Origin: Stenotrophomonas maltophilia
GTDB taxonomy: Bacteria; Pseudomonadota; Gammaproteobacteria; Xanthomonadales; Xanthomonadaceae
Reading direction: 5' to 3'
DNA length: 64,000 nucleotides
NCBI GenBank assembly: GCA_002386405.1
Contig: DGIP01000338.1
Span: 1,110 to 65,109, forward strand
The translations under genes and the position numbers were made by a program. The notes under the pieces are model-generated. The model was not told the origin of the DNA. It made no database searches and saw only the letters and a list, made by a program, of their open reading frames with translations. Shown here in pieces: positions 1-10,296 of the stretch (position 1 is the stretch's first letter; each line of letters starts with the position of its first letter).

Positions 1-857
1 AGCAGGCGGTCGCGCGGCACGCTCTTGAGGTAGTTGGCCAGGAAGGTGAACTGGTCCTGGCGCAGGCCGCCAACGTACTTCGGCTTGGCGGTCGGGTCGT
101 AGACCACGTCGTCCAGGAACACGAAGCTGGCGCCGCCCTCCTCCACCGCGTAGGTGTCCGGGCCATAGACCGCGCGCCAGCTGTCCAGCGAATGGCGGTC
201 GTCGCCGGCATCCATGTCCAGGTCGTGGTTGCCCGGCACATGGAACCACGGCACCTGCAGCTGTGCGGTAGCCTTGTTGATCTGCGGGTACAGCGACAGG
301 TCGTCGTTGACGATGTCGCCCAGCGTGGTGCCCAGCCGTGCCGGATGCTTGCCGATGATCGGTTCGACGATGGCGCGCTGGTAGTAGCCCACGTCCTGGC
401 GGCTGGCGGTCTGCGAATCGGTGAACACCAGCATCTCGAAGCCGGCGCGTGCGGCGTCGGCGTCCTTGACCGGCTCCAGCGCGAAATCCCAGTTGCGCAC
501 ATTGCCGCCGGTGGCGGCGATGCCGTCGTACTTCAGCCGCGGCGACCCCTGCGGGGCGTAGTGCCGCCAGTAGCTGGGCATGCCGTTGGCGGCGGCCGGG
601 AAGCGGAATTCGTCGGGCTTGATCACGAACACGGTCTGGCCATCGCGTACCGGCAGGCTGTAGCTGCCATCGGCGGCGGTGCGCACGATCTGCTCACCGT
701 TGGAGACCTGCACCCCCGCCAGCGCCGGGTCGGTCGGACCGCGGCCGGGCTTGCCGTCGCGCTCCTGGTAGACCTTGCCGGTCACGGTGGCCTCGCTGGC
801 CCAGGCAGGTGCGGACATCAACAGCAGGCAGGCCAGCCAGGCAGCAGTGCGGGTCAT
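1..857 (-). CDS. Calcineurin-like metallophosphoesterase, secreted (3' end outside window)
   Basis: Reading the minus strand from ATG at 857 gives about 285 codons that run off the left edge, so the C-terminus is missing. The first 20 residues form a signal peptide (MTRTAAWLACLLLMSAPAWA). A carboxypeptidase-regulatory-like beta domain follows (roughly residues 25-130, with KVYQERDG and ADGSYSLPV). A metallophosphatase core comes next, with metal-binding motifs FTDSQ, GDIVND and PGNHD (the usual D-x-H, GD and GNH[DE] motifs, with the first H replaced). This architecture matches the MetallophosN-Metallophos-MetallophosC family of exported phosphoesterases, whose substrate is generally unknown. 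It lies downstream of the his operon on the same strand, after an 89-bp gap, and is probably transcribed separately. The fold assignment is firm; the function is not. Confidence 0.85.
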   Translation of the reverse strand, partial: MTRTAAWLACLLLMSAPAWASEATVTGKVYQERDGKPGRGPTDPALAGVQVSNGEQIVRTAADGSYSLPVRDGQTVFVIKPDEFRFPAAANGMPSYWRHYAPQGSPRLKYDGIAATGGNVRNWDFALEPVKDADAARAGFEMLVFTDSQTASRQDVGYYQRAIVEPIIGKHPARLGTTLGDIVNDDLSLYPQINKATAQLQVPWFHVPGNHDLDMDAGDDRHSLDSWRAVYGPDTYAVEEGGASFVFLDDVVYDPTAKPKYVGGLRQDQFTFLANYLKSVPRDRL

Positions 858-946
858 CGAGGCGTTCCGTTGGAGGTGGGCGATTGTAAAGCCGCACATG
901 ATCGCCTGTGGCCCGTTTCAACGACGTTAAATGGCGCGCCGCCGGC

Positions 947-1570
947 TCAACCGGCGTGGCGGGCCACCAGCACCCCCACCGCGTCCTGCAGCGACAGCCC
1001 ACGGGCGCGCAGCAGCACGGTGAGGTGGAACAGCAGGTCGGCCGATTCGCCGAGCAATGCCCCATCGTCCTGCACCACGCCGGCCAGTGCCGTCTCCACG
1101 CCCTCTTCGCCCACTTTCTGCGCGATCCGGCGCAGGCCCTGCTCGAACAGGCTGGTGGTGTAGCTGTTGGCCGGGCGCTGCTGTTCGCGTTCGCGCACCA
1201 GTGCGTCGAGACGACCGAGGAAATTGCCCGGGGCCTGCGCGAAGCAGCTTTCGCTGCCGGTATGGCAGGTCGGGCCGGCCGGGCGCGCGCTCACCAGCAG
1301 GGTGTCGCGGTCGCAGTCGACGCGCACGGCGACCACCGCCAGCACGTTGCCGGACGATTCGCCCTTGGTCCACAGCCGCTGCCTGCTGCGGCTGTAGAAA
1401 GTCATGTGCCCGGTTTCCAGGGTCAGCGCCAGCGATTCGGCGTTGGCATAACCCAGCATCAGCACCGCAAGCGTGTCGGCGTCCTGCACCACCACCGGCA
1501 ACAGCCCATCGCCCTTGGCCCAGTCCAGCTGTTCCAGCGACTCACGGGAGGGCAATACTTCAATAGACAT
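947..1570 (-). CDS. hisIE: Bifunctional phosphoribosyl-AMP cyclohydrolase / phosphoribosyl-ATP pyrophosphatase
   Basis: Catalyses steps 2 and 3 of histidine synthesis in the cytoplasm: removal of PPi from PR-ATP (HisE), then ring opening of PR-AMP (HisI). The 207-residue protein has an N-terminal HisI domain (about 1-115) with the motif [14 protein letters not shown]. That domain also holds the zinc-ligand region around DCDRD and the nearby TCHTGSESC. The C-terminal HisE domain (about 118-207) contains QKVGEEGVE and [11 protein letters not shown] at 1570 is chosen because it gives the family N-terminus and overlaps the end of hisF by 11 nt; the open frame continues upstream but only as a shadow of hisF. 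It is the last gene of the his operon. Confidence 0.97.
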   Translation of the reverse strand: MSIEVLPSRESLEQLDWAKGDGLLPVVVQDADTLAVLMLGYANAESLALTLETGHMTFYSRSRQRLWTKGESSGNVLAVVAVRVDCDRDTLLVSARPAGPTCHTGSESCFAQAPGNFLGRLDALVREREQQRPANSYTTSLFEQGLRRIAQKVGEEGVETALAGVVQDDGALLGESADLLFHLTVLLRARGLSLQDAVGVLVARHAG

Positions 1571-2336
1571 CACGAACCTCGATCTGCTGCTCGCGCAGGA
1601 ACTGCTTGAGCGCGGGAATGGCAATGGCGCCACTGTGGAACACGCTGGCGGCCAGGGCGCCGTCAACATCGGCCTGGTCGAACACATCGGCGAAGTGCTG
1701 CATATCGCCGGCACCGCCGGAAGCGATCAGCGGCACGCTGCACAGCGCACGCGCCTGGCGCAGCTGGGCCACGTCGTAGCCGCGGCGCACGCCGTCGCTG
1801 TCCATGCAGTTGAGCACGATCTCGCCGGCGCCACGGCGCTGGGCTTCCACCAGCCAGTCCAGCGTCCGCACCGGCACTGCCTGGGTCTTGTCGGGATCAC
1901 CGCTGAAGCGGCGCACACGCCACTCGCCATCGGGCTCGCGCACCGAATCAATGCCGACCACCACGCACTGCACGCCGAAGGCATCGGCCAGCTCTTCGAT
2001 CAACGCGGGGCGGCCCAGTGCGGGCGAGTTGATCGAGATCTTGTCCGCGCCGGCATACAGCACGCGGCGGGCGGTCTCCACGTCGCTGATGCCGCCCGCC
2101 ACGCAGAACGGAATGTCGATCAGCCGCGCGATGCGCTCGATCCAGCCCACGTCCACCGCGCGCCCTTCCGGGCTGGCGCCGATGTCGTAGAACACCAGCT
2201 CGTCGGCGCCCTGGTCACGGTAGCGCAGCGCCAGTTCGGCGATGTCGCCCATGTCCACGTGGTCGCGGAAGCGCACGCCCTTGACGACGCGGCCATCGCG
2301 TACGTCCAGGCACGGAATCAGCCGGCGGCTCAACAT
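1560..2336 (-). CDS. hisF: Imidazole glycerol phosphate synthase, cyclase subunit
   Basis: HisF (258 residues) is the (beta/alpha)8 cyclase half of the HisF-HisH complex. It turns PRFAR plus ammonia, channelled from HisH, into imidazole glycerol phosphate and AICAR. The two catalytic aspartates are present: D11 in [11 protein letters not shown] and D130 in VVVGIDS. The two half-barrel phosphate-binding loops GGIS and ASGGAG are also present. Length is typical of the family. It overlaps hisA by 7 nt upstream and hisIE by 11 nt downstream, consistent with translational coupling. Confidence 0.98.
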   Translation of the reverse strand: MLSRRLIPCLDVRDGRVVKGVRFRDHVDMGDIAELALRYRDQGADELVFYDIGASPEGRAVDVGWIERIARLIDIPFCVAGGISDVETARRVLYAGADKISINSPALGRPALIEELADAFGVQCVVVGIDSVREPDGEWRVRRFSGDPDKTQAVPVRTLDWLVEAQRRGAGEIVLNCMDSDGVRRGYDVAQLRQARALCSVPLIASGGAGDMQHFADVFDQADVDGALAASVFHSGAIAIPALKQFLREQQIEVRDVY

Positions 2337-3064
2337 GCAAGCGCCTCCTGCAGGGTCATGCGGCCTTCCAGCAGCGCCTTGCCCAGGATCGCCCCGCCGC
2401 AGCCGACCGCCTTGGCTTCGGCGACGTCAGCGGCGCTGCGCACCCCGCCGGAGGCCTGCACCGCGACACCGGGGAGCAGCGCGGACAGGTGCCGGTACAG
2501 GTCGATGTTGGGGCCGGACAACATGCCGTCGCGGGCGATATCGGTGCACAACAGGTGGCGCATGCCGGCCTGCGCATAGCGCTGGGCCAGCACGTCCAGG
2601 GTCACGTCGGCGGTTTCGGTCCAGCCATGTACCGGCAGCAGCCAGCGGCCGTCGTCGGCCTGGCGCGCGTCGAGGGCAATGGTGAGGCGTTCGGCGCCGA
2701 ACTCCTGCAGCCAGCCGATCACGGTGTCCGGCTCGCGTACCGACACCGAGCCCACCACCACGCGCGCCGCGCCGGCGTCCAGCAGCCGCGCCACGTCGTC
2801 GCGGCGACGGATGCCGCCACCGGTCTGCACGTTCAGGCCGCTCTCGCGGGCTATCGCGCTGAGCAGCGGGGCCAGGGTGTAGCCACCGGCACGCGCGGCG
2901 TCCAGGTCGACCAGGTGCATCCAGCGTGCGCCCGCTGCGGCGAAGGCGTTCGCACGCGGCAGCGGGTCGTCGCCGTAGGTGGTCTGCTGGGCATAGTCGC
3001 CCTGCAGCAGGCGCACTACGCGCCCCTCGCGGATGTCCAGCGCGGGATAGACGGTGAAACTCAT
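2330..3064 (-). CDS. hisA: ProFAR isomerase (phosphoribosylformimino-AICAR isomerase)
   Basis: HisA (244 residues) is a (beta/alpha)8 barrel that carries out the Amadori rearrangement of ProFAR to PRFAR. It starts [19 protein letters not shown] with the expected catalytic Asp (D10), and carries the phosphate-binding motifs GGGIRR and ASGGVR. ATG at 3064 is selected because it makes an ATGA overlap with the hisH stop and matches the family start; about 106 upstream in-frame codons are only the antisense-like shadow of hisH. It lies in the order typical of gammaproteobacterial his operons. Confidence 0.97.
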   Translation of the reverse strand: MSFTVYPALDIREGRVVRLLQGDYAQQTTYGDDPLPRANAFAAAGARWMHLVDLDAARAGGYTLAPLLSAIARESGLNVQTGGGIRRRDDVARLLDAGAARVVVGSVSVREPDTVIGWLQEFGAERLTIALDARQADDGRWLLPVHGWTETADVTLDVLAQRYAQAGMRHLLCTDIARDGMLSGPNIDLYRHLSALLPGVAVQASGGVRSAADVAEAKAVGCGGAILGKALLEGRMTLQEALAC

Positions 3065-3663
3065 GCGGGTTCGTTCTCGAGGAAGTTGCGCAGGATCCGC
3101 GCGCCGGTGGCGGCGGAACGCTCGGGGTGGAACTGCGCGCCGCTGTGGCGGCCGCGCTGCACCACCGCCGCGAACAGGCCGCCGTGGTCGCAGGCGGCCA
3201 CGGTGTGTTCGTTCAAGGGGGCGGCATAGCTGTGCACGAAGTACGCGCTGGCGCGGTCGGCCACGCCGTCCATCAACGCGGCCTGGCGCAGCGGGAGCAG
3301 CCGGTTCCAGCCCATGTGCGGCACGCGGATGCCGGTGGCCGGGTGCAGGTGGCGGACCACGCCGGGCAGCAGGCCCAAACATTCCACGTTGCCCTCTTCG
3401 GAGTGTTCGAACAGCAGTTGCATGCCCAGGCAGATGCCCAGCAGCGGCACCTGCAGCTCACGCAACGGCTGCACCAGGTCCTGCGCATGCAGGCGTGCCA
3501 TGCCGTGTGGGGCAGCGCCCACCCCCGGCAGGATCACCCGCGATGCGCCACGCAGGCCCGCCGCATCGCGCACCAGCTGCACGCGCGCACCCAGCCGTTC
3601 CAGTGCGTAGCGCACCGAGCCGAGATTGGCGCCGCCGGCATCGATGAGGGCAACGTCGGTCAC
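3061..3663 (-). CDS. hisH: Imidazole glycerol phosphate synthase, glutamine amidotransferase subunit
   Basis: HisH (200 residues) is the class I glutaminase that supplies ammonia to HisF. The nucleophile is C78 in LLGICLGMQ and the rest of the triad is H179 and E181 in FHPERS; the oxyanion-strand motif LPGVGA is also present. The start is GTG at 3663, not ATG: the GTG overlaps the hisB stop (GTGA), giving a 4-nt junction like the others in the operon, and the protein then begins at the family N-terminus [10 protein letters not shown]. The longer open frame upstream lies inside hisB in another phase and has no homologous character. Confidence 0.95.
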   Translation of the reverse strand: MTDVALIDAGGANLGSVRYALERLGARVQLVRDAAGLRGASRVILPGVGAAPHGMARLHAQDLVQPLRELQVPLLGICLGMQLLFEHSEEGNVECLGLLPGVVRHLHPATGIRVPHMGWNRLLPLRQAALMDGVADRASAYFVHSYAAPLNEHTVAACDHGGLFAAVVQRGRHSGAQFHPERSAATGARILRNFLENEPA

Positions 3664-4733
3664 AGCGCCCCCTTGGTGCTGGGCAGCGCGGTGCCCTGGC
3701 GCGGCAGCGCCTGGCGCAGTGCGCGGGCCAGGGCCTTGAAGCAGGCTTCGACCTTGTGGTGGTCGTTGTCGCCGCGCACGCTCAGGTGCAGGTTCAGGCC
3801 AGAGGCATCGCACAGCGAGCGGAAGAAGTGCGGCACCAGCTCGGTGGGCATGTCGCCCACGCGCTCGCGCTTGAACTCGCCTTCGAACACGAAGTACGGG
3901 CGGCCACTGAAATCCAGCGCGGCGCTGGCCAGGGTCTCGTCCATCGGCAGGGTGAAGCCGTAGCGGCCGATCCCGCGCTTGTCGCCCAGCGCTTCGCGCA
4001 GGGCTTGGCCCAGCGCCAGGCCGGTGTCTTCGATGGTGTGGTGTTCGTCGATGTGCAGGTCGCCTTCGGCCTGCACGCTGAGCGCGAAGCCGCCGTGCTT
4101 GCCGATCTGCTCCAGCATGTGGTCGAAGAACGGCAGCCCGGTGTGGGTCTGCGGTTCGGCGCTGCGGTCCAGGTCGACCTCGACGCGGATGCGGGTTTCC
4201 CTGGTGTTGCGCTGTACGGTCGCGCGGCGTGGCGCATCGGCCAGTTCATGGGCGATGCCGTTCCAGTCCCACTCGCCGCCGAACTGGTCGGTGCGCAGCT
4301 GGAAGCCGCGGATGTTCATGTTCTGCGCGAACTGGATGTCGGTCGGGCGGTCGCCGACCATGCCCGAGCGCGCCCAGTCGATGCTGCGGTCCTGCAGGTA
4401 CGGCAGCATCATGCCGATCCCCGGCTTGCGCGTGGGTGCGTTGTCGTGCGGCCAGGTGCCGTCGATGAGCACGTCACGGAAGACGATGCCCTGGCTGGCG
4501 AAGATCTGCAGCATCAGGTCGTTGGGGCCATCGAAGGACGCCTGCGGGTAGCCTTCGCTGCCCAGCCCATCCTGGTTGCTGACAATCACGAACTGGTAGC
4601 CGGCATCGCGCAGCTTGAGCATCGCCGGGATCACATCGCGCACGAAGCGGATCTTCTCGTACGCGTCGATCTGGAAGTCGGCGGGCTCTTCGATCAGGGT
4701 GCCGTCGCGGTCGACGAACAGGATGGGGGTCAT
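3660..4733 (-). CDS. hisB: Bifunctional histidinol-phosphatase / imidazoleglycerol-phosphate dehydratase
   Basis: A 357-residue fusion that performs steps 7 and 9 of the pathway. The N-terminal HAD phosphatase (about 1-165) has the nucleophile and acid D8 and D10 in FVDRDGTL, then VSNQDG and MVGDRPTD. The C-terminal dehydratase (about 170-357) has the metal-binding motifs [17 protein letters not shown] and [10 protein letters not shown]. In E. coli HisB-N a Cys-rich loop (CxH...CxC) binds zinc; the corresponding stretch here (residues 90-105, [15 protein letters not shown]) has no cysteine, so that structural zinc site is apparently lost. It overlaps hisC by 4 nt and hisH by 4 nt. Confidence 0.97.
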   Translation of the reverse strand: MTPILFVDRDGTLIEEPADFQIDAYEKIRFVRDVIPAMLKLRDAGYQFVIVSNQDGLGSEGYPQASFDGPNDLMLQIFASQGIVFRDVLIDGTWPHDNAPTRKPGIGMMLPYLQDRSIDWARSGMVGDRPTDIQFAQNMNIRGFQLRTDQFGGEWDWNGIAHELADAPRRATVQRNTRETRIRVEVDLDRSAEPQTHTGLPFFDHMLEQIGKHGGFALSVQAEGDLHIDEHHTIEDTGLALGQALREALGDKRGIGRYGFTLPMDETLASAALDFSGRPYFVFEGEFKRERVGDMPTELVPHFFRSLCDASGLNLHLSVRGDNDHHKVEACFKALARALRQALPRQGTALPSTKGAL

Positions 4734-5818
4734 GCGGCGGCCCTCCGGGCGCTGAGTACCTGGAGCACGCGGTCGTTCTCCACCGGGCTGCCAATGGTGA
4801 TGCGCAGCGCATCGTGCAGTTGCGGGGCAGTGCGCTGGTCGCGCACCACCACGCCAGCGGCGAGCAGCGCGTCGAACGCGGCCTGGGCGTCGCTGAAGCG
4901 GACCAGCAGGTAGTTGCCCTGCGAGGGGTAGACGCGGACCACGCCGGGCGCCTCCTGCAGGGCCGCCGCCAGGCGGGTACGCTCGGTCTTGACCTGGGCC
5001 ACGCGCGACGCGGTGATTTCAAGCGCGGCCGGTTCCAGCGCGGCCAGGGCCAGTGCCGTGCACGGCGCGGGCACCGGGTACGGGGCCTGGCAACGGCGCA
5101 GCGTCTGGATCAACGCGGGTGCGGCGATCAGGCTGCCGATCCGCGCGGCGGCCAGGGCGTGGGCCTTGGACAGGGTGCGCAGCACCGCCACGTTGTCACG
5201 GTGCGCCAGCAAGCTGGTGGCCGACGCCTGCTCGGCGTACTCGCCGTAGGCCTCATCCACCACCACCAGCGCCCTGCCCTGCAGCGCCCGGGCAACGCGT
5301 TCGATGTCGTCCAGCGAGATCGTGCTGCCGGCGGGGTTCGACGGCGTGCACAGGAACACCAGCTTGGCATTGCCTTCCAGGGCGGCGGCGATGATGGCGT
5401 CGATATCCGCCTCCAACGCACCCCCGGCATCCCGCAGCGGCACTTCCAGCAGCGGTGCATTCTGCAGGCGCGCGCACACCGCGTACATGCCGAACACCGG
5501 CGGGGTTACCAGCACGCCATCGCGGCCGGGTTCGCACAGTGCACGCACCAGCAGGTCGATCGCTTCATCACTGCCGCGTCCGATCAGCAGCTGGTCGGGG
5601 GAGCAACCATACAACGCCGCCAGCCGCGCACGCAGCGCTTCCGGTTGCGGTTCGGGATAGCGGCGGGCAATGCCCTGCGCGTCGGCCGGATTGGTCCACG
5701 CGGATTCATTGGCGTTGAGCCACATCTCGCCCACCAGCGCGCTGCTGCGTGCCGAGGAGTACCCGGCGAACGCGCGCAGGTCGCTGCGGACCAGATCGAG
5801 CACGGTACCGGCGCTCAT
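4730..5818 (-). CDS. hisC: Histidinol-phosphate aminotransferase
   Basis: PLP-dependent class I/II aminotransferase (362 residues) that converts imidazole acetol phosphate and glutamate to histidinol phosphate. The Schiff-base lysine is K218 in [10 protein letters not shown]. Other cofactor contacts visible are N161 in CTPSNPAG, D188 and Y191 in VVDEAYGEY, and the phosphate-binding arginine in AAARIG. Length and motifs are typical. The start ATG at 5818 overlaps the hisD stop by 4 nt. Confidence 0.97.
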   Translation of the reverse strand: MSAGTVLDLVRSDLRAFAGYSSARSSALVGEMWLNANESAWTNPADAQGIARRYPEPQPEALRARLAALYGCSPDQLLIGRGSDEAIDLLVRALCEPGRDGVLVTPPVFGMYAVCARLQNAPLLEVPLRDAGGALEADIDAIIAAALEGNAKLVFLCTPSNPAGSTISLDDIERVARALQGRALVVVDEAYGEYAEQASATSLLAHRDNVAVLRTLSKAHALAAARIGSLIAAPALIQTLRRCQAPYPVPAPCTALALAALEPAALEITASRVAQVKTERTRLAAALQEAPGVVRVYPSQGNYLLVRFSDAQAAFDALLAAGVVVRDQRTAPQLHDALRITIGSPVENDRVLQVLSARRAAA

Positions 5819-7110
5819 GCGGCGGTCTCCATGCGCAGTGCCACCGCGTTCTCGTGCGCATCCAGCCCTTCGGCACGCGCCAGCACGCGCGCGCAGTTGC
5901 CGATGGCGGCGATGCCCTGCGCGGTGGCGGCCTGCACGCTGATCATGTTCTGGAAGCTGGCCACGCTTACGCCACTGTAAGCGCGCGCGGCACCGGCGGT
6001 AGGCAGCACGTGGTTGGTGCCGCTGCAGTAGTCGCCCAGCGCTTCGGGGGTGTAGTCGCCAAGGAACACCGACCCGGCCGCTTCCACCTGCGCCAGCCAG
6101 TCGCGCGGTTCGCGCAGCGCCAGGATCAGGTGTTCGGGTGCATAGCGGTTGCTGATCTGGAACGCCTGCACCAGCGAATCGACCAGGATCAGGCGCGAGG
6201 ACTGCAGCGCCTGCGCGGCGATGTCGGCGCGCGAAAGCTGCGCCAGCTGCGCCTGCACCTGCGCCTCGACCTTCGCCAGCATGCCGGCATCATCGGTGAG
6301 CAGCAGCACCTGCGAATCGGGGCCGTGTTCGGCCTGCGAAAGCAGATCAGCGGCGACGAAGGCGGGGTTGGCGCCGGCATCGGCGATCACCAGGACTTCG
6401 GACGGGCCGGCCGGCATGTCGATCGCCGCCGCGCCATCCTGGGCGACCTGCTGCTTGGCCTCGGTCACGTAGCTGTTTCCCGGGCCATACAGTTTGTCGC
6501 ACGCCGGTACGCTGGCGGTGCCATAGGCCATCGCGGCAATGGCCTGCGCGCCGCCCAGCTTGAACACGCGGTGCACGCCGGTCAGCCGCGCGGCCACCAG
6601 CACCGCCGGATCGGCGCTGCCATCGCGGCGCGGCGGCGTGCACAGCACCACTTCACGGCAGCCGGCCAGCTGCGCCGGCACGCCGAGCATCAATGCGGTG
6701 GACGGCAATGGCGCGCTCCCCGCCGGCACGTACAGGCCCACCCGGCCAATCGGCCGCACCATGCGTTCGCAGCGCACGCCGGGCGCGGTGTCCACCGCAT
6801 AGCCCTGGCTCATGCCCGCTTTATGGAACAGGCGGATGCGGTCGGCGGCCTCGGTCATCGCCTGGCGCAGCTCGGCCGGTACCGTGCGCTCGGCGGCGGC
6901 GAATTCTTCGTCGTTCACTTCGAACGAGGCCGGGGCCACGCCATCGAAGCGCAGGCTGATCTCACGCAACGCGGCATCGCCATCGTCGCGCACCGCCGCG
7001 ATCAACGCGGCCACCGATTCGCGGGTACGCGCGGCCACCGCCTGCACCGGGCGCTGCAGCGCCTGTGCCTGCTCGGCGTCGCTCAACTGGGACCATTGCA
7101 GACGATTCAT
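5815..7110 (-). CDS. hisD: Histidinol dehydrogenase
   Basis: Zinc-dependent NAD enzyme (431 residues) that oxidises L-histidinol twice to L-histidine, the last step of the pathway. Characteristic stretches are [11 protein letters not shown] and GPSEVLV, the zinc-site segment [12 protein letters not shown], and [17 protein letters not shown] at 7110 is used because it overlaps hisG by 4 nt and gives the family N-terminus ([10 protein letters not shown]). The in-frame extension to 7203 overlaps the coding body of hisG and is unlikely to be translated. Confidence 0.97.
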   Translation of the reverse strand: MNRLQWSQLSDAEQAQALQRPVQAVAARTRESVAALIAAVRDDGDAALREISLRFDGVAPASFEVNDEEFAAAERTVPAELRQAMTEAADRIRLFHKAGMSQGYAVDTAPGVRCERMVRPIGRVGLYVPAGSAPLPSTALMLGVPAQLAGCREVVLCTPPRRDGSADPAVLVAARLTGVHRVFKLGGAQAIAAMAYGTASVPACDKLYGPGNSYVTEAKQQVAQDGAAAIDMPAGPSEVLVIADAGANPAFVAADLLSQAEHGPDSQVLLLTDDAGMLAKVEAQVQAQLAQLSRADIAAQALQSSRLILVDSLVQAFQISNRYAPEHLILALREPRDWLAQVEAAGSVFLGDYTPEALGDYCSGTNHVLPTAGAARAYSGVSVASFQNMISVQAATAQGIAAIGNCARVLARAEGLDAHENAVALRMETAA

Positions 7111-8018
7111 GCCAGCGACCGCTCCACGCTCAACACCATCAACCCCTGGGCGCCTGCGCGCTCCAGCTCTTCCAACCGCTGCCAGGTCAACGCACCGTGG
7201 CACATGGTCTGCAAACGCAGGCTGCCGCCATCATCGGGCAGCTGCACCAGCGGGTCGGCATCGGGCAGCAGGCGCGTCAGTTCGGAGACGCGGTCCAGTT
7301 CGGCGCGGAACATCAGCAGCTTGCTGTCCTGCAGCTTCACCACGCCGTCAAGGCGGCGCAGCAGCATGGCCATCAGGCCGGCGCGGGCATCGTCGGGGGT
7401 CTTCACCGGGCCGGCCAGCACCGCTTCGCTTTCCAGCAGGGTTTCCACCGGCTTGAGCTGGTTGGCGGCCAAGGTGGCACCGCTGGAGACCAGGTCGCAG
7501 ATGAGGTCGGCGGTGCCGAGTCGTGGCGCGATTTCCACCGAACCGGACAGCTCCACCACCTGGGCATCCACGCCGCGCTCGGCCAGCCAGTCGGCCAGGA
7601 TCGCCGGATAGCTGGTGGCGATGCGCTTGCCGGCCAGCTGCTGCACGCCCTGCCAGTCCCATTCCTCGGGCACGGCCAGCATCAGCCGGCACTGGCCGAA
7701 GTTCAGCCCGCGCAGGGCCTGGTAGGCATCCGGCAGGCCGATGCGGCGGCGCGCGGCGCCCTGCTCGTCCAGTTCATTGCGGCCGACGATGCCGAAATCG
7801 CAGACGCCATCGGCGATCAGGCCCGGGATGTCGTCATCGCGCACCAGCAGCAGGTCCACCGGCAGCGATTCGCCGTAGCAGAACAGCTTGTCGCGGCTCT
7901 GCCGCCAGCTCAGCCCACAGGCGGTAAGCAGGCTGCGCGCCGGTTCGGCCAGGCGCCCGCTCTTCTGGATGGCAATACGCAGCCGGTCACGTGCCGGGGC
8001 GGTCTGGGTTGCACTCAT
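7107..8018 (-). CDS. hisG: ATP phosphoribosyltransferase (long form, HisG-L)
   Basis: First committed enzyme of histidine synthesis, joining ATP and PRPP. At 303 residues it is the long form, with a C-terminal ACT-like regulatory domain (about 225-303) that usually binds histidine for feedback inhibition and needs no HisZ. Visible family motifs are [10 protein letters not shown] near the start and [10 protein letters not shown]. It lies 11 nt after the stop of the TrpR-like regulator gene. I see no strong Shine-Dalgarno, so it is probably coupled to that upstream gene. Confidence 0.97.
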   Translation of the reverse strand: MSATQTAPARDRLRIAIQKSGRLAEPARSLLTACGLSWRQSRDKLFCYGESLPVDLLLVRDDDIPGLIADGVCDFGIVGRNELDEQGAARRRIGLPDAYQALRGLNFGQCRLMLAVPEEWDWQGVQQLAGKRIATSYPAILADWLAERGVDAQVVELSGSVEIAPRLGTADLICDLVSSGATLAANQLKPVETLLESEAVLAGPVKTPDDARAGLMAMLLRRLDGVVKLQDSKLLMFRAELDRVSELTRLLPDADPLVQLPDDGGSLRLQTMCHGALTWQRLEELERAGAQGLMVLSVERSLA

Positions 8019-8029
8019 GGGGGAGGTCT

Positions 8030-8356
8030 CTACTCGGATTCTGGGGATGCAGGCGTGGCGGTCGCGGCAATGGCGGCGGCATAGCCGCCGTGGCCATGGT
8101 CCAGCGAGCGCGCCACGCGCCCGGTGGTGGTCACGCTGACACCGGTCAATTCATGGATTTCGCGATACGGCACGCCCTGCCGCAGCAGCGGCACCACCTT
8201 CCAGCGGTCGGACAGCGCCTCCAGCTCGGCCGGGGTGCACAGGTCGCGCAGGAACGCAGTGACCTGCTCGGCGCTGGACAGGCCGGCAAAGGCGCCGGCC
8301 AGGCTGTCCAGGTCGGCCTGGGGGTCTTTTTCACGGGGGACAGGGCGGATTTTCAT
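8030..8356 (-). CDS. hisR: TrpR/YerC-family transcriptional regulator, probable his repressor
   Basis: A 108-residue protein of the TrpR-like YerC/YecD family. Residues about 15-90 form the all-helical TrpR fold, with the DNA-reading helix-turn-helix around [21 protein letters not shown]. It is the first gene of the his operon, 11 nt before hisG. Proteins of this family have been proposed as histidine-responsive repressors (HisR) in several phyla. Directly upstream, over the predicted promoter, is a perfect inverted repeat that would be the natural operator, implying autoregulation of the whole operon. The ATG at 8356 sits only 9 nt after a plausible -10 box and no ribosome-binding site is visible, so the transcript may be leaderless. 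The family is certain; the symbol is an inference from context. Confidence 0.85.
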   Translation of the reverse strand: MKIRPVPREKDPQADLDSLAGAFAGLSSAEQVTAFLRDLCTPAELEALSDRWKVVPLLRQGVPYREIHELTGVSVTTTGRVARSLDHGHGGYAAAIAATATPASPESE

Positions 8357-8362
8357 CGTATC

Positions 8363-8386
8363 AATGTAATAGCGTGCTATTACATT
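8363..8386 (-). promoter_or_regulatory. Candidate HisR operator overlapping the his operon promoter
   Basis: Perfect inverted repeat AATGTAATAGC-2 nt-GCTATTACATT (8363-8373 and 8376-8386). On the minus strand a -35 like TTGCGC (8393-8388) and a -10 like TATTAC (8371-8366) are separated by 16 nt, so the repeat covers the spacer and the -10. A bound repressor would block RNA polymerase. The distance from the -10 to the regulator ATG (8356) leaves essentially no 5' UTR. The repeat is seen; its assignment to the adjacent TrpR-like protein is inferred from position. Confidence 0.75.
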
Positions 8387-8696
8387 AGCGCAAAAGCGGG
8401 CTGATGCCAAATCCACCTGAGGTCTCTGATCCCTCCGTTCAGGTTCAGGCCTTCGTTCACACGGGATCCCGCATCGCGGTCTGTCGCCGGTCGCCGCCCG
8501 GCTGGCGATGGATCTGGACGAACAGCCGGTGGCCTTCGCATGGTCTGAGCTGGGCCGGCGGGTGCGGGTATGCGGGACACGCCGCAAACCCGCACCGTCC
8601 CGCCAAACCAGGGATGGGGTGATAACGGGCTTTCCGCACGAATGCATGAAGCACCGGGCAGCGCCCGGTGCACAGTGAAGCCACGCAATCAGACAC
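8387..8696. other. Intergenic stretch without a supported gene
   Basis: Between the his promoter and the hisS terminator I see no convincing gene. A 56-codon plus-strand frame (8508-8678, MDLDEQPVAFAWSELGRR...) has protein-like composition at its start and might be the remnant of a small gene, but it lacks a ribosome-binding site and its second half is not protein-like. A 9-bp perfect hairpin at 8651-8671 (GCACCGGGC, 3-nt loop, GCCCGGTGC) resembles the window's other short palindromes but lacks the GTAG tetranucleotide. Confidence 0.5.
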
Positions 8697-8731
8697 CCAA
8701 AAACAACAACGGCACCCAAAGGTGCCGTTGT
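8697..8731 (-). terminator. Rho-independent terminator of hisS
   Basis: An 11-bp perfect stem (ACAACGGCACC, 4-nt loop, GGTGCCGTTGT; 8706-8731). On the minus strand it is followed by a T-rich run (TGTTTTTGG, read 8705 to 8697). It lies 25 nt after the hisS stop codon. Confidence 0.85.
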
Positions 8732-8756
8732 CAGACAAGCATCAACCAAACCAGAC

Positions 8757-10154
8757 TCACGCCATCGCGCGCGTCTGCTCCAGCTCCACCTGCAATGCAC
8801 TGGCCAGCTCATCACGGGCGACTTCGAACTGCTGCTCGCGCAGCAGATCCTTCACCGCCACCACGCCGCGCGCCAGCTCGTCTTCACCGGCCAGCACCAC
8901 GAAGCGGATGCCCGCCTTGGCCGCGTACTGGAACTGCTTGCCGATCTTCTTCGGCTCCATCTGCACTTCGGCGTTGATCCCACCCACACGCAGGCGACGG
9001 GCGATATCCAGCGAATCGGCCAGGCCGTTGTCGTCCATCAGCGCCACCAGCGCGTGCACGCTGCTGTCTTCGATGCCTGCGATCAGGCCCGCCTCGCGCA
9101 GCTGCCAGAACAGGCGGGTCAGGCCGATGGAGATGCCCACGCCCGGCAGCTTGGACTTGCTGTAGTGGCTGGCCAGGTCCTCGTAACGGCCGCCCGAACA
9201 GATCGAACCGATCTGCGGATGGTCCGTCAGCGTGGTTTCGTACACCGTGCCGGTGTAGTAATCCAGGCCACGCGCGATCGAGAAGTTCAGGCAGTACGCC
9301 GTTTCCGGCACGCCCAGCGCCTTCACCAGCTGCAGCACTTCGCGCAGCTCGGCCACGCCCAGCTTCAGCGTCTCGCTGGCAGCGCCATCGGCCACCAGCG
9401 CATCCAGCTGCGCCAGCGCATCGGCATGGCTGCTCGAACGCACCGCCACGAACGCCAAAATCCGGTCCACCTGCTCGGCCGGAATCGCGAAGCCTTCGCC
9501 GGTCAGCGTTTCACGCACGTAATCCGGGCCGCGCTTGTCCAGCTTGTCGACCTCGCGCAGCACCGCCATCTGGCGCTCGCCGTCGGCCACGCCCAGGCTT
9601 TCGAAGAAACCGCGCATCAGCTTGCGGTTGTTCAGCTGCACCGAGAAATCGCCGATGCGCAGCTCCGCGAACACCGCATGGATGACCGCCAGCACTTCCG
9701 CGTCATAACGCGTGCTCAGGCTGTCCTTGCCGATCACGTCGATGTCGCACTGGTAGAACTCGCGGAAACGGCCGCGCTGGGCGCGCTCGCCGCGGTACAC
9801 CCGCTGCATCTGGTAACGACGGAACGGGAAGGTCAGGTCGTGTTCGTGCTCGGCCACGTAGCGCGCCAGCGGCACCGTCAGGTCGAAGCGCAGCGCCAGC
9901 TCCGGCAGGCTCTTGTCACCCGCTTCGGCCGCATTGGCCAGCGCACCGGTCGACTGCACGAAATACACCTGGCGCTCGGTCTCGCCGCCGGACTTGGTCA
10001 GCAGCACGTCGGACAGCTCGAACACCGGGGTTTCCACCGGCAGGAACCCGAACCGCTCGTAATTGCGGCGGATGACGTCCAGCATGCGCTGGAACGCGAT
10101 CTGCTCGCGCGGCAGCAATTCCATGATGCCGGGCGGCGTACGGGGCTTGATCAC
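8757..10154 (-). CDS. hisS: Histidyl-tRNA synthetase
   Basis: Class II aminoacyl-tRNA synthetase that charges tRNA-His. Motif 2 lies in [20 protein letters not shown]. The histidine-binding signature [13 protein letters not shown] and the motif-3 glycine-rich segment follow, with an anticodon-binding domain in the last 100 residues. I place the start at GTG 10154: AGGAG sits 8 nt upstream and the protein then begins [15 protein letters not shown], the usual family start. ATG at 10196 would add 14 residues without a better ribosome site. With GTG the protein is 465 residues. It is a separate unit from the his operon, in the same orientation, and diverges from the FNR-type gene. Confidence 0.95.
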   Translation of the reverse strand: MIKPRTPPGIMELLPREQIAFQRMLDVIRRNYERFGFLPVETPVFELSDVLLTKSGGETERQVYFVQSTGALANAAEAGDKSLPELALRFDLTVPLARYVAEHEHDLTFPFRRYQMQRVYRGERAQRGRFREFYQCDIDVIGKDSLSTRYDAEVLAVIHAVFAELRIGDFSVQLNNRKLMRGFFESLGVADGERQMAVLREVDKLDKRGPDYVRETLTGEGFAIPAEQVDRILAFVAVRSSSHADALAQLDALVADGAASETLKLGVAELREVLQLVKALGVPETAYCLNFSIARGLDYYTGTVYETTLTDHPQIGSICSGGRYEDLASHYSKSKLPGVGISIGLTRLFWQLREAGLIAGIEDSSVHALVALMDDNGLADSLDIARRLRVGGINAEVQMEPKKIGKQFQYAAKAGIRFVVLAGEDELARGVVAVKDLLREQQFEVARDELASALQVELEQTRAMA

Positions 10155-10296
10155 TTGCGGGACTCCTGCGGGGAACTGGGGAAGAGCGAGCTGCATATTC
10201 TAGCCGCAGCCGGGCCGCGCGGCCGTCATCGGACGCGCCGAACCGGGCCAACCGCCGCATGACGTATCATAGGCAGGCCCCGCTCCCTGGTTCGAC

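Noticed and set aside
8651-8671. Perfect 9-bp hairpin GCACCGGGC/GCCCGGTGC as a possible SMAG repeat
   Set aside because: It has no GTAG/CTAC end and its sequence class does not match the others, so I list it only as a structure in an intergenic region.
8019-8700. Histidine-rich leader peptide (enteric-style attenuator) before the his operon
   Set aside because: I read the minus-strand frames upstream of hisG and the TrpR-like gene and found no run of His codons; the inverted repeat at the promoter is a better explanation for control.
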